Assembly (NCBI GenBank): GCA_963849695.1
Contig: CAWKIT010000011.1
Span: forward strand, 124,001 to 188,000
Length of the DNA: 64,000 nucleotides
DNA from: DASSUW01 sp963849695
GTDB lineage: Bacteria; Actinomycetota; Thermoleophilia; Solirubrobacterales; Solirubrobacteraceae
Reading direction: 5' to 3'
The translations under genes and the position numbers were made by a program. How positions within the stretch are numbered: the stretch's first letter is position 1; each line of letters begins with the position of its first letter. Positions 9,395 through 17,035 of this stretch are shown piece by piece. The notes below the pieces were generated by a model. The model was not told the DNA's origin. It made no database searches and saw only the letters and a program-made list of their open reading frames with translations.

Positions 9395-10030
9395 GTGCTC
9401 GGCGGGCTTCGCGATCAGCTGGACGCGCTCGGTCTGAGCCGCCTGCACATCGAGCTGCCCGGCGAGGAATCACCGATGGGTCCGTTGGAGGGCGCGCTCC
9501 GCGTACGCGCGGACGGCGGCCGGTTCGTCCTCGAGACCGTCGACTACGGCCAGGCCTTCCGGCTGCTCGCGGCGGGAACCGAACCCGAGATCACCGAAGC
9601 GGTGATCGCGTACGTGTCGCGGCCGCTTCCGCCTGTCCGTGCCATGTCGCAAGAAGATGTCATCACGATCGGCGAGAGGCTCGCCGGGCACTATCGCGAC
9701 CTCCGGAACGATGCCGGCAAGGCGGGCCCGCAGGGCATCGTGATCGACATACCGGCGGGAGTGCCGATCGACAGGCTCGGGACGCTCGACGGCGTGCACA
9801 CCTACCCGATCAGCACACCCTTCGAGTACCGCTCGCTCCCGCCGACCGCGCTCCAGCCGGGAACCGAGCTTCATGCGTTCATCACCGCAGCCGACGTCCG
9901 CGTCCGGGCCGCGATCACGCCACCCTGGTTCGGACGCCCGGGCGGCGGCATCCGCTTCACCCTGCAGCAGCCGGAGACCGGCCTCCGGGACCTGGTGGTC
10001 TCGGGTCGGCTGCAGCGCCTTCAGGTATAG
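9395..10030 (+). CDS. Protein with C-terminal TNT-like (NAD glycohydrolase toxin) domain
   Basis: 211 residues without signal peptide or membrane segment. From about residue 120 to the end it matches the tuberculosis necrotizing toxin pattern: IPAGVPIDRLG, then TPFEYRSLPP and PPWFGRPGGGIRF. TNT domains hydrolyse NAD+. The Gln residues usual around the WFG-x-PGGG-x-x motif in this family are both Arg here, so activity is uncertain. Residues 1-115 (HIELPGEESP, DGGRFVLETVDYGQAFRLLA) are unlike known export modules and could be an immunity-like or accessory domain. GTG at 9395 starts 21 bp after the SpoIID gene, which is also on the plus strand. No separate immunity gene is recognisable. Confidence 0.6.
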   Translation: MLGGLRDQLDALGLSRLHIELPGEESPMGPLEGALRVRADGGRFVLETVDYGQAFRLLAAGTEPEITEAVIAYVSRPLPPVRAMSQEDVITIGERLAGHYRDLRNDAGKAGPQGIVIDIPAGVPIDRLGTLDGVHTYPISTPFEYRSLPPTALQPGTELHAFITAADVRVRAAITPPWFGRPGGGIRFTLQQPETGLRDLVVSGRLQRLQV

Positions 10031-10091
10031 ACCGGCGCCAGCGTCCCGCTCGGTCATCGTCCCGGTCGGCCGACACATATCCTGAGTCCCG

Positions 10092-10949
10092 ATGCCGCAG
10101 CCCCTGCTCGTCACCGACGCTCCCCACCTCCTGTACCGCGCCTTCTACGCGCTCCCCGACACGATCACCAACGACGATGGGATGCCGGTCAACGCGCTGC
10201 TCGGCTCGGCCAACCAGACCCTGTGGTGCGTCGAGAAGTACTCGCCGCGCGCCGTGGTGTTCTGCTTCGGGGCCGAGGCCGCCAAGTATCGCGTCGAGGC
10301 GTACCCGGACTACCACGCCGACCGTCCGCCCGTCCCCGACAAGCTGGAGCCGCAGTGGGAGCGGGCGGCGGACTTCTACCGCGCGTTCGGCTGGACCGTG
10401 GCGTATGACGAGGATCTCGAGGCGGACGACCTCCTGCACTCGCTGGCCGTCGCCGAGACCGAGGCCGGCGGCCACACGCTGATACTCACCGGCGACCGCG
10501 ACATGCTCCAGTGCGTGAACGACTCCGTCACCGTCCTGCTCCAGCGCGCGCGCCAGCAGGGGCCGGACGAGATGGACGCCGAGGCGGTGCGGGGGATGTA
10601 CGGCGTCGGTCCGGAGCAGGTGCCGGACTTCATCGCGCTGCGCGGCGACCCCTCCGACGGCCTGCCGGGCGCCAAGGGGATCGGGGCGAAGACGGCGGGC
10701 GAGCTGCTGCGGCGCAAGGGCGACCTCGAGCACGTGATCCTCGGCGCCGTGCGCGAGAAGCCGGCGGTCCGGCGTGCGCTGATCGAGCAGGCCGACGAGC
10801 TGCGCTCGTTCAAGGACATCGCGACGCTGCGCACGCTGCCGGTCGAGCGCCCGCCGGACGCTCCGACCGACTTCGCCGGCGGCGCGGCCGCGGCCCGCGA
10901 GCTGGGCATGAACCGGCTCGCGACCCGGCTCGACGAGGCGGCGGGCTAG
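10092..10949 (+). CDS. Stand-alone 5'-3' exonuclease (PolA N-domain/Xni-like)
   Basis: 285 residues matching the flap/5'-3' exonuclease domain of DNA polymerase I without a polymerase part. Metal-binding acidic clusters are visible: TDAPHLLYRAFYAL near the start (Asp in place of the usual DG), EDLEADDLLHSLA, LTGDRDMLQCV, and the helix-hairpin-helix GDPSDGLPGAKGIGAKTAGELL near residue 190. It probably acts on branched or nicked DNA in repair or Okazaki fragment processing. The gene is monocistronic and faces ynfA, with a hairpin between them. Confidence 0.88.
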   Translation: MPQPLLVTDAPHLLYRAFYALPDTITNDDGMPVNALLGSANQTLWCVEKYSPRAVVFCFGAEAAKYRVEAYPDYHADRPPVPDKLEPQWERAADFYRAFGWTVAYDEDLEADDLLHSLAVAETEAGGHTLILTGDRDMLQCVNDSVTVLLQRARQQGPDEMDAEAVRGMYGVGPEQVPDFIALRGDPSDGLPGAKGIGAKTAGELLRRKGDLEHVILGAVREKPAVRRALIEQADELRSFKDIATLRTLPVERPPDAPTDFAGGAAAARELGMNRLATRLDEAAG

Positions 10950-11000
10950 GAGCTTCGGCGGCCTCGCGCCTGGCCGAGTACGCGCGAGCACGTCGAGAAC

Positions 11001-11023
11001 CTCGCACGACGCCAGGCGGCGTG
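11001..11023. terminator. Hairpin between convergent genes
   Basis: Inverted repeat with 11-base arms (CGCACGACGCC and GGCGGCGTGCG, one mismatch) around a one-base centre, so the real loop is about 3-5 bases. It lies between the converging exonuclease and ynfA genes. There is no U-tract, as is usual in high-GC actinobacteria, so it is a candidate bidirectional terminator only. Confidence 0.4.
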
Positions 11024-11036
11024 CGGCCGTAGGAAG

Positions 11037-11372
11037 TCAGCCGGCGCCGCGCGGGGCGTACATGATCACGGCCACGCCGACGAGGCAGACGGTGGCGCCG
11101 GCGATGTCGTAGCGGTCGGGCCGGAAGCCGTCGAAGACGATGCCCCACAGCAGGGAGCCGATGATGAACACGCCGCCGTAGGCGGCCAGCACGCGGCCGA
11201 AGTGCGCGTCGGGCTGCAAGGCGGCGATGGCCCCGTAGCCGACCAGAGCGGCGGCGCCGGCGAGCGCGAACAGCAGGCCGCGATCCTCCTTGATGGCCTG
11301 CCACATCAGGTAGGCGCCGCCGATCTCGGCCACCGCGGCGGCGATGAACAGGGCGATCGAGCGGCCGGTCAC
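11037..11372 (-). CDS. YnfA/UPF0060 family membrane protein
   Basis: 111 residues with four hydrophobic helices: IALFIAAAVAEIGGAYLMWQ, LLFALAGAAALVGYGAIAAL, VLAAYGGVFIIGSLLWGIVF and IAGATVCLVGVAVIMYAP. The AEIGGAYLMWQ and AAYGGVFI-GSLLWG-DG-RPDRYD pattern is diagnostic of YnfA, related to small multidrug-resistance pumps. The GTG start overlaps the stop of the MerR gene (GTGA), so regulator and membrane protein form one transcript; the pump may be what the regulator controls. Confidence 0.9.
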   Translation of the reverse strand: MTGRSIALFIAAAVAEIGGAYLMWQAIKEDRGLLFALAGAAALVGYGAIAALQPDAHFGRVLAAYGGVFIIGSLLWGIVFDGFRPDRYDIAGATVCLVGVAVIMYAPRGAG

Positions 11373-11809
11373 GCCGCGCCGAGGTGGGTGATGGCCAGCG
11401 GTCGGGCGTCCTTGGCGGACGGCAGCGCCGGGTCGTCGAACAGCGCGCAGTCGTCGATCGCCTGGCAGTCGCAGCCGGTCGCCGCCTGCAGCCAGGTGCG
11501 CACGCGCTGGGCGCGCTCGATCAGCGCGTCGATCTCGGGCAGGCGGCGTTCGGCGAGCTCGCGCAGGCGGTCGTTCATCGGGTCGTTGCCGTGTTCGACG
11601 AGCTCGCTGATCTCCTCCAGCGACAGGCCGGCGCGCTGGGCGACGTCGATCACCGCCAGGCGGCGCAGCACGGTCTCGTCGTAGCGGCGTTGGCCGCTGA
11701 CGCGGTCTGGCTCGGGCAGCAGCCCGATGTCCTCGTAGTAGCGGATCAGCGAGACCCGCACCCCGGCCCGCCGGGCGGCTTCTCCGATGCGCATCTGCGG
11801 TTCGTTCAT
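11369..11809 (-). CDS. MerR-family regulator with SoxR-like Cys cluster
   Basis: 146 residues: N-terminal MerR helix-turn-helix (RIGEAARRAGVRVSLIRYYEDIGLLPEPDR), dimerisation helix, and a C-terminal C-D-C-x5-C cluster near residue 120. SoxR proteins carry C-x2-C-x-C-x5-C for a [2Fe-2S] centre; here the first Cys position is Ala, so only three of four ligands are present. That could mean a metal or thiol sensor rather than a classical iron-sulfur SoxR. ATG at 11809 is only 9 bp from the -35 of the divergent promoter that carries the SoxR-type operator, so autoregulation plus control of the divergent gene is likely. Confidence 0.88.
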   Translation of the reverse strand: MNEPQMRIGEAARRAGVRVSLIRYYEDIGLLPEPDRVSGQRRYDETVLRRLAVIDVAQRAGLSLEEISELVEHGNDPMNDRLRELAERRLPEIDALIERAQRVRTWLQAATGCDCQAIDDCALFDDPALPSAKDARPLAITHLGAA

Positions 11810-11817
11810 GCTTGCTC

Positions 11818-11848
11818 TTGACCTCAAGTCGGCTTGAGCATCCAGTCT
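11818..11848 (+). promoter_or_regulatory. MerR/SoxR-type promoter and operator
   Basis: TTGACC (11818-11823) and CAGTCT (11843-11848) are separated by 19 bp, the long spacer typical of MerR-controlled promoters. Between them lies a perfect dyad CTCAAG-TCGG-CTTGAG (11823-11838), almost the same as the E. coli SoxR site core CTCAAGTTAACTTGAG. The expected transcription start falls at about the A of the ATG at 11855, so the downstream mRNA may be leaderless. Confidence 0.7.
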
Positions 11849-11854
11849 ACGGGC

Positions 11855-12181
11855 ATGGCAGACACCACCACGCCCGACGATCCGGTGACCGAAGTCCCGA
11901 TCGCCTGCACCTTGACCCCCGGCCAGTACGGCGACCGCACACGCGATCTGGCCTCGCTGGCCGCGCGGGCACTTCGCACCCGCGAGCAGACGGCAGCCGG
12001 CGAGCGGCTCGTGTTCGCCGACGCCCCGATGATCGAGCGCGAGCTGCGCGCAGTCATCGCCGCTGAGGCGAGCTGCTGCGCGTTCCTGACGATGGACCTG
12101 GAGCGCACCGGCGACGGCCTGGTGCTCGACATCGCGGGCCCGCAGGACGCCCGGCCGATCATCGCGGAGCTGTTCAGGTGA
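11855..12181 (+). CDS. Conserved hypothetical protein, probable MerR-regulated target
   Basis: 108 residues, soluble and acidic at the N-terminus. Visible features are IACTLTPGQYGDRTRDLASLAARAL, ERLVFADAPMIERELRAVIAAEASCCAFLTMDL and DGLVLDIAGPQDARPIIAELF. The vicinal Cys pair in EASCCAF is striking next to a Cys-containing MerR regulator and suggests metal or thiol chemistry, but I do not recognise an assigned function. ATG at 11855 is preferred to an upstream TTG at 11834, which lies inside the operator. No Shine-Dalgarno is visible and the mapped promoter predicts a leaderless message. Confidence 0.7.
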   Translation: MADTTTPDDPVTEVPIACTLTPGQYGDRTRDLASLAARALRTREQTAAGERLVFADAPMIERELRAVIAAEASCCAFLTMDLERTGDGLVLDIAGPQDARPIIAELFR

Positions 12182-12310
12182 GCGTCCCGGAGAAGGCTGG
12201 TGGGCGCCGGGGCGCTGGTCATGGCGCTGTGTTGCGCACGCATCTGGGCGATTGGCGCGGGCATCCACCGACCGGGCGGCGGTTCGAGCGCGTCGACGAG
12301 GTGTCCTTCC

Positions 12311-13390
12311 TCACGGTGTGAACTTGACGGTGATCACGTCGCCGTCGGCCATCGGGTAGTCGCGCCCCTCGAGTCGCAGCGTCCCGCGCTCGCGGGCCGC
12401 GGCGTATCCGCCCGCGCCGACGAGCGCGTCCCACGCGATCACCTCGGCGCGCACGAAGCCGCGCTGGATGTCGCTGTGGATCTCGCCGGCGGCCTGCCAG
12501 GCGGTCGATCCGCGCTTGACGTGCCACGACTGCGCCGGCTTGTCCTCGCCGGCCGTGAAGAAGGCGATCTGGTCCAGCAGCCCGAAGGCGCCTCGCACGA
12601 CGCGTGCGAGGCCGGATTCGCCGACGCCCATCTCCTCGCGCATGACGGCGGCCTCGTCGTCGTCGAGCTCGGCCAGCTCGGCCTCGATTCGCGATGAGAT
12701 CGCCACCACGGCGGCGCCGGCGCCCGCAGCGTGGTCGGCGATCGCCGCCGGCACCGCGTCGTCGCCTTCGTCGACGTTGGCGACGAACAGCACCGGCTTG
12801 CCGGTCAGCGGCGACAGGTCGCGGAGCGCGTTCGGGGCCGCGTCCGGGACCAGGACCGTGCGCGCCGGCTCGCCGGATTGCAAGGCGGCGATCACCCGCC
12901 GCAGCCACCCCTCCTCCGCGATCGCCACCTTGTCCCCGCTGCGCGCCGTCCGCACCATGCGCGCGTGACGGCGCTCGGCCTGCTCGAGGTCGGCGTAGAT
13001 CAGCTCGGTCTCGATCGTCTCGATGTCGGCGACGGGGTCGACGCGCCCCTCCGGGTGGATCACGTTCTCGTCGTGGTGCGCGCGCACGACGTGCAGCAGC
13101 GCGTCGGTCTCGCGGATGTTGGCGAGGAACTGATTGCCCAGCCCCTCGCCCCTGTGGGCGCCCGCCACCAGGCCCGCGATGTCGTGGAACTCGATCGTGT
13201 CCGGCACCACGCTCGCGGCGCCGACCGTGCCGGCCACGGCGGCGAGCCGCTCGTCCTCCACCGGCACGACCGCGACGTTCGGCTCGATCGTCGTGAACGG
13301 GTAGTTGGCGGCCTCGGCGCCGGCGCGCGAGAGCGCGTTGAACAGCGACGACTTGCCCGCGTTGGGCATGCCGACGATGCCTACCTTCAC
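12311..13390 (-). CDS. ychF: Ribosome-binding ATPase YchF/OLA1 family
   Basis: 359 residues. The P-loop GMPNAGKSSLFNALS is at residues 6-20, followed by NYPFTTIEPNVAVV, the Walker B DIAGLVAGAHRGEGLGNQFLA, and NVDE in place of the Ras-type NKxD, the change that gives YchF ATP preference. The C-terminal TGS domain ends with GDVITVKF. The protein binds ribosomes and affects stress translation. The GTG start overlaps the stop of the PAP2 gene (GTGA), making it the last gene of a coupled minus-strand unit beginning with methylmalonyl-CoA epimerase. A perfect 10-bp inverted repeat at 12590-12612 is inside the coding region. Confidence 0.94.
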   Translation of the reverse strand: MKVGIVGMPNAGKSSLFNALSRAGAEAANYPFTTIEPNVAVVPVEDERLAAVAGTVGAASVVPDTIEFHDIAGLVAGAHRGEGLGNQFLANIRETDALLHVVRAHHDENVIHPEGRVDPVADIETIETELIYADLEQAERRHARMVRTARSGDKVAIAEEGWLRRVIAALQSGEPARTVLVPDAAPNALRDLSPLTGKPVLFVANVDEGDDAVPAAIADHAAGAGAAVVAISSRIEAELAELDDDEAAVMREEMGVGESGLARVVRGAFGLLDQIAFFTAGEDKPAQSWHVKRGSTAWQAAGEIHSDIQRGFVRAEVIAWDALVGAGGYAAARERGTLRLEGRDYPMADGDVITVKFTP

Positions 13391-13890
13391 CGGCCGAGGC
13401 TCCCGATCGCGGTGCCGAGCGCGGCCCCGGCCGCCACGTCGGACGGGTAGTGCACGCCGAGGTAGAGGCGCGAGAACGCCATCGCCACCGCTGCGCCGAG
13501 CAGCGGCCCGCGCGGCAGCAGCGGCGCGAACGCGCGGGCCGCCGCGAACGACGACGTCGAGTGCGAGGACGGGAACGACAGGCCGGTAGGCGTCGCCATC
13601 AGGTGCGGCAGGTCCTCGATCACCGGGCGGCGGCGCCCGATCGCGTGCTTGATGGAGGTCGACAGCAGGTACGCGGCCCCGACGCGGGCGGTCGCCTGCA
13701 CCCACCGCCCGCGCCGCTCGCCGTCGGCGGCCGAACCGAGCAACCCGAGCACGAGCCACACCGCGCCGTGCTCTCCGAGCCGCGAGTAGCGCCGCACCCA
13801 GCGCACGCGGTCGGGCGCGTGAGCGAGCGCGCGGACACGCCGGTAGAGGGCGAGATCGACCCGGTTGAAGGCGACCCGGAGGCGACGCAA
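13387..13890 (-). CDS. PAP2-family membrane phosphatase
   Basis: About 167 residues with several membrane helices. The three phosphatase motifs are present: KHAIGRRRP (motif 1), PSSHSTSSFAAA (motif 2) and SRLYLGVHYPSDVAAG (motif 3) with its catalytic His. Likely substrates are lipid phosphates such as phosphatidic acid or undecaprenyl pyrophosphate, but specificity is not readable. TTG at 13890 is the best start because the preceding small gene ends at 13898. The stop overlaps the ychF start. Confidence 0.85.
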   Translation of the reverse strand: MRRLRVAFNRVDLALYRRVRALAHAPDRVRWVRRYSRLGEHGAVWLVLGLLGSAADGERRGRWVQATARVGAAYLLSTSIKHAIGRRRPVIEDLPHLMATPTGLSFPSSHSTSSFAAARAFAPLLPRGPLLGAAVAMAFSRLYLGVHYPSDVAAGAALGTAIGSLGR

Positions 13891-13897
13891 GGACGGG

Positions 13898-14137
13898 CTA
13901 GAAACCGACTCGAAGCTCGCCGGATTCGACACGCAGGTAGGAGACCTGCCCGAGGTCGACGAGCACGGCCCCGTCGGTCGCCTCGACCTCGTACCAGCGC
14001 TCCTTGCCGTCCTGGAGCGCCTGGCGCAGGCCGGTGAGCGCATCGTCGGACAGCCGCAGCGACAGCACCTGCCCGCTGGAGGAGAAGCCGAGCGCCGCCC
14101 GGCGCGCGCTTTGGGGAGCTCTCGTCGGATCGCTCAT
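13898..14137 (-). CDS. Small hypothetical protein
   Basis: 79 residues, no recognised domain. It reads as a compact alpha/beta protein: LRLSDDALTGLRQALQDGKERWYEVEATDGAVLVDLGQVSYLRVESGELRVGF. The pattern, a helix followed by beta strands ending in a hydrophobic tail, suggests a small beta-sheet domain, with no catalytic residues obvious. Its ATG overlaps the stop of the methylmalonyl-CoA epimerase gene and its stop is 7 bp from the PAP2 start, so it is embedded in a four-gene coupled unit and is very probably expressed. Confidence 0.7.
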   Translation of the reverse strand: MSDPTRAPQSARRAALGFSSSGQVLSLRLSDDALTGLRQALQDGKERWYEVEATDGAVLVDLGQVSYLRVESGELRVGF

Positions 14138-14607
14138 GCATGCACCGCCGCAGGTTGGACCAGTTCGGTCAGGACGCCGCCCGAGGCGGCGGGATCCAGG
14201 AACGCCACCCGCGAGCCGCGGATGCCGGTGCGCGGCTGCTCGTCGATCACCGGCACGCCCGCCGCGCGCAGCTCGCCGAGCGCCTTCGCGACGTCGTCGA
14301 CGCGATAGGCGACGTGGTGGAGCCCGGGCCCGCGCTTGGCGAGGAAGCGGCCGACCGGGCTGTCGTCGCCGAGCGGCGCCAGCAGCTCGACGTGACTGTC
14401 GCCGGCCTCGAGCAGCGCGGCCTCGACGCCCTGCTCGGCGATCGTCTCGCGGTACACCAGCGGCATCCCGTACGTGTCGCGGTGGACGGCGATCGCTTCG
14501 TCGAGGTCCGCGACCGCGATGCCGATGTGGTCGATGCTGCGAAATGCATTCCGGCGCGCGGGCACGCCGACATCGTCGCTGCTGCGGAATGCATTCCGTG
14601 CCAACAC
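14134..14607 (-). CDS. mce: Methylmalonyl-CoA epimerase (VOC family)
   Basis: Interconverts (2R)- and (2S)-methylmalonyl-CoA. The core matches the vicinal-oxygen-chelate fold: IDHIGIAVADLDEAI with metal His, GDSHVELLAPLGDDSPVGRFL, the His in GPGLHHVAYRVDDVAKAL, and the Glu in LTELVQP. The coding frame opens at GTG 14607, giving 157 residues, but an internal GTG at 14565 gives a more normal 143-residue protein. The longer form repeats NAFRS twice because the DNA carries two copies of a palindrome there. The stop overlaps the next gene (ATGA). The mutase genes are not in the window. Confidence 0.85.
   Translation of the reverse strand: MLARNAFRSSDDVGVPARRNAFRSIDHIGIAVADLDEAIAVHRDTYGMPLVYRETIAEQGVEAALLEAGDSHVELLAPLGDDSPVGRFLAKRGPGLHHVAYRVDDVAKALGELRAAGVPVIDEQPRTGIRGSRVAFLDPAASGGVLTELVQPAAVHA
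14535..14598. repeat. Paired palindromic repeats upstream of mce and the lipid kinase
   Basis: Two near-identical 19-base units (14535-14553 and 14580-14598), each containing CGRAATGCATTCCG. The second is a perfect 14-bp palindrome CGGAATGCATTCCG; the first differs at one base. Their 45-bp spacing and position between divergent mce and kinase genes look like a tandem operator for a dimeric regulator. Confidence 0.6.
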
Positions 14608-14631
14608 GGGGCGAGTGTACCCTCAGCGCCC

Positions 14632-15498
14632 GTGCGGATCGCCCTCGCCGCCAACCGCGCCTCGGGCGGCGGGCTGGACCCCGAGCCGCTGATCGCCGCC
14701 ATCCGCGAACACGGCGCGGAGGTCGCGCTGTTCGGCCCCGAGCCGGCCGAGCTCGAGCGCGCCGCCGCGTGGGAGCCGGACCGCCTGGCGGTGGCGGGCG
14801 GCGACGGCACGATCGGCCCCGTGGCCGAGCTGGCGGGCCGGCTCGACGTCCCGCTGGCCGTGATCGGAGCCGGCACCGCCAACGACTTCTCGCGCGTCTT
14901 CGGGCTCCCGCGCGACCCGCTCGAGGCGGCCGCCCTGGCCGCCACGGGAACCTACGAACGCCCTCTGGAGCTCGGCCGGCTCGCCGGGGGCGAGCCGTTC
15001 GTCAACGTCGCCAGCGCCGGCCTGGCGTCGGTCGCCGGCCACAACGCGCGCCCGCTCAAGCCGCGGCTCGGGCCGCTCGCCTACGGCATCGGGGCAGTGC
15101 GCGCGGCGGCGACCGGGCGGCCGCTGCCCGCGACCGTGCGCGCCGACGGCCGTACGGTGTTCGACGGCGCCTGCTGGCAGGTGATCGTGGCGGTGAGCGG
15201 CGCCTTCGGGGCCGGCTCGGGCGTCGCCGAGGCGAACCCCGACGACGGCGTCCTCGACGTCGTGGTCGTGCCCGCCGGCTCGCGGGCCGGGCTCGCGCGC
15301 CGGGCGTGGGGGCTGCGCACGCGCACGATCGCGCAGCAGCACGACGTGCCGCACGAGCGCGGCGCGGTCGTCGAGGTCGATCTCCCGCCCGGCACCGAGG
15401 TCAACGCCGACGGCGAGCTGCGGGTCGGCGGGCTGGAGCGCGTGACGGTGACGCCGCGTGCGTTCAGTCTGGTGGGCGGCGAGCCGCCACGACCCTGA
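14632..15498 (+). CDS. Diacylglycerol kinase-family lipid kinase
   Basis: 288 residues of the DagK/YegS family. It starts with a nucleotide-binding strand and glycine loop (IALAANRASGGG), has the signature GGDGTIGPVAE near residue 60 and the second loop GAGTANDFSRVFGLPRD. The C-terminal beta-sandwich includes NVASAGLASVAGHN and ends with EVNADGELRVGG. It phosphorylates a lipid alcohol such as diacylglycerol; with a divergent PAP2 phosphatase nearby, the two could act in opposite directions on the same lipid. GTG at 14632 is the natural start. The 3' end overlaps ftsH tail-to-tail by 35 bp. Confidence 0.88.
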   Translation: MRIALAANRASGGGLDPEPLIAAIREHGAEVALFGPEPAELERAAAWEPDRLAVAGGDGTIGPVAELAGRLDVPLAVIGAGTANDFSRVFGLPRDPLEAAALAATGTYERPLELGRLAGGEPFVNVASAGLASVAGHNARPLKPRLGPLAYGIGAVRAAATGRPLPATVRADGRTVFDGACWQVIVAVSGAFGAGSGVAEANPDDGVLDVVVVPAGSRAGLARRAWGLRTRTIAQQHDVPHERGAVVEVDLPPGTEVNADGELRVGGLERVTVTPRAFSLVGGEPPRP

Positions 15499-16988
15499 GG
15501 CCGTGCCCGGGGCTGCGGTACAGCCGCGGGACGCCGTCCATGATCCGGTCGATGTCGGCGCGCTCGAGCACCTCGTTGCGCAGCAGCGCTTCGGCCAGCG
15601 CGTCGAGCTTGTCGCGGTGCTCGGTGATCAGCCGCGCCGCGCCGCGCATCGCCTCGTCGGTCAGGTGCTGCTGCTCCTCGTCGCGCAGCTGGCGCGTGCG
15701 GTCCGAGACGGCGCCCCCCTCGGCCGAGACCTGCAGCGAGGTGATCGAGGTGCCCATCGCGTACTCGTGCACCATCGAGCGCGAGATCTCGGCCACGCGC
15801 TTGAGGTCGTCCGAAGCGCCCGTCGTGATCTCGCCGAACACGATCTCCTCCGCCGCCCGGCCCCCCAGCAGCACGGTCATGTAGTCGAGCAGCTCCTCGC
15901 GCGTCTTGAGGTAGCGGTCCTCCTCGGGCAGGTTGAGCGTGTACCCGAGCGCGCGGCCGCGCGGCACGATCGAGATCTTGTGCACGCGGTTGACGCCCGG
16001 CAGCAGCTCGGCGCACACCGCGTGCCCGGCCTCGTGGAACGCGACCACGCGGCGCTCGTGCTCGTTCAGCGTGCGGCGCGACTGCATGCCCGCCACCACG
16101 CGCTCGAGCGCGGCGTCGAAGTCCTGCTGCTCGATCCGGGGGCGGTGCGCGCGGACGGCGAAGATGGCCGCCTCGTTGGCGAGGTTGGCGAGGTCGGCGC
16201 CGGTCAGCCCCGAGGTCTGGCGGGCGGTCAGGGCCAGGTCGACGTCGCCCAGCGGCTTGCCCCGCGTGTGCACCTTGAGGATCGCGGCGCGGCCGCCGAC
16301 GTCGGGCGGCGACACGAAGATCTGGCGGTCGAAGCGGCCCGGGCGCAGGAGCGCCGGGTCGAGCTTCTCGAGCAGGTTGGAGGCGGCGATCACGACGAGG
16401 TCGTCGGTGGTGCCGAAGCCGTCCATCTCGACGAGCAGCTGGTTGAGCGTCTGCTCGCGCTCGGAGTTGTTGTCGCTGCCGCGCTGGCCGCCGACGGCGT
16501 CGATCTCGTCGATGAACACCACCGCCGGCCGGTGCTCGCGAGCCTCGCTGAACAGCCGCCGGATGCGGGCCGCGCCGAGGCCGGCGAACATCTCCACGAA
16601 CGCCGCCGCCGACTGCGAGAAGAACTCGGCGCCCGACTCCTTGGCGACCGCCTTGGCCAGCAGCGTCTTGCCGGTGCCGGGCGGGCCATGGAGCAGGATG
16701 CCGCGCGGCACCCGTGGCGCCGAGCTTGCGGAAGCGCTCGGGCTCGCGCAGGAACTCGACGACCTCCTGGAGCTCGGCCTTCGCCTCGTCGGCGCCGGCG
16801 ATCTCGGCCCAGCCGATCGACCCCTTCGACTCCGGCTTGATCTGCTGCGGCTTGGTCCGCGGCATCAGCTTCAGCGTCCGCCACAGGACGAAGCAGATCG
16901 CCGCCATGAACACGATCGGCGCCCACGTCAGGATGCCCGCCTCGATCTCGTCCCACAGCGACAGCATGAGGAGGGCGTCCGTGCGCAT
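15464..16988 (-). CDS. ftsH: ATP-dependent zinc metalloprotease FtsH, single-TM form, frameshifted
   Basis: About 507 residues once the break is bridged. One membrane segment lies at residues 18-36 (ILTWAPIVFMAAICFVLW); the usual periplasmic domain and second helix are absent. The AAA module has Walker A GPPGTGKT, Walker B FIDEIDAVGG, the SRH region (NLLEKLDPALLRPGRFDRQ) and the second region of homology, then the zinc site HEAGHAVCAELL and the distant Asp region. The frame breaks at CCC 16711-16713; deleting one base restores KLGATVPRGILLHGPP. It degrades membrane and short-lived cytosolic proteins. The reduced N-terminus suggests a paralogue of a full-length FtsH elsewhere. Confidence 0.88.
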
Positions 16989-17035
16989 GTCGACAGTATG
17001 CCCCGGTGGCTGCGGACCGGACTAGGGTCTGGACC

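Noticed and set aside
12590..12612. Perfect 10-bp hairpin GCCTCGCACG/CGTGCGAGGC
   Set aside because: It lies in the middle of the ychF coding region over conserved residues; chance in a GC-rich gene is more likely than a functional site.
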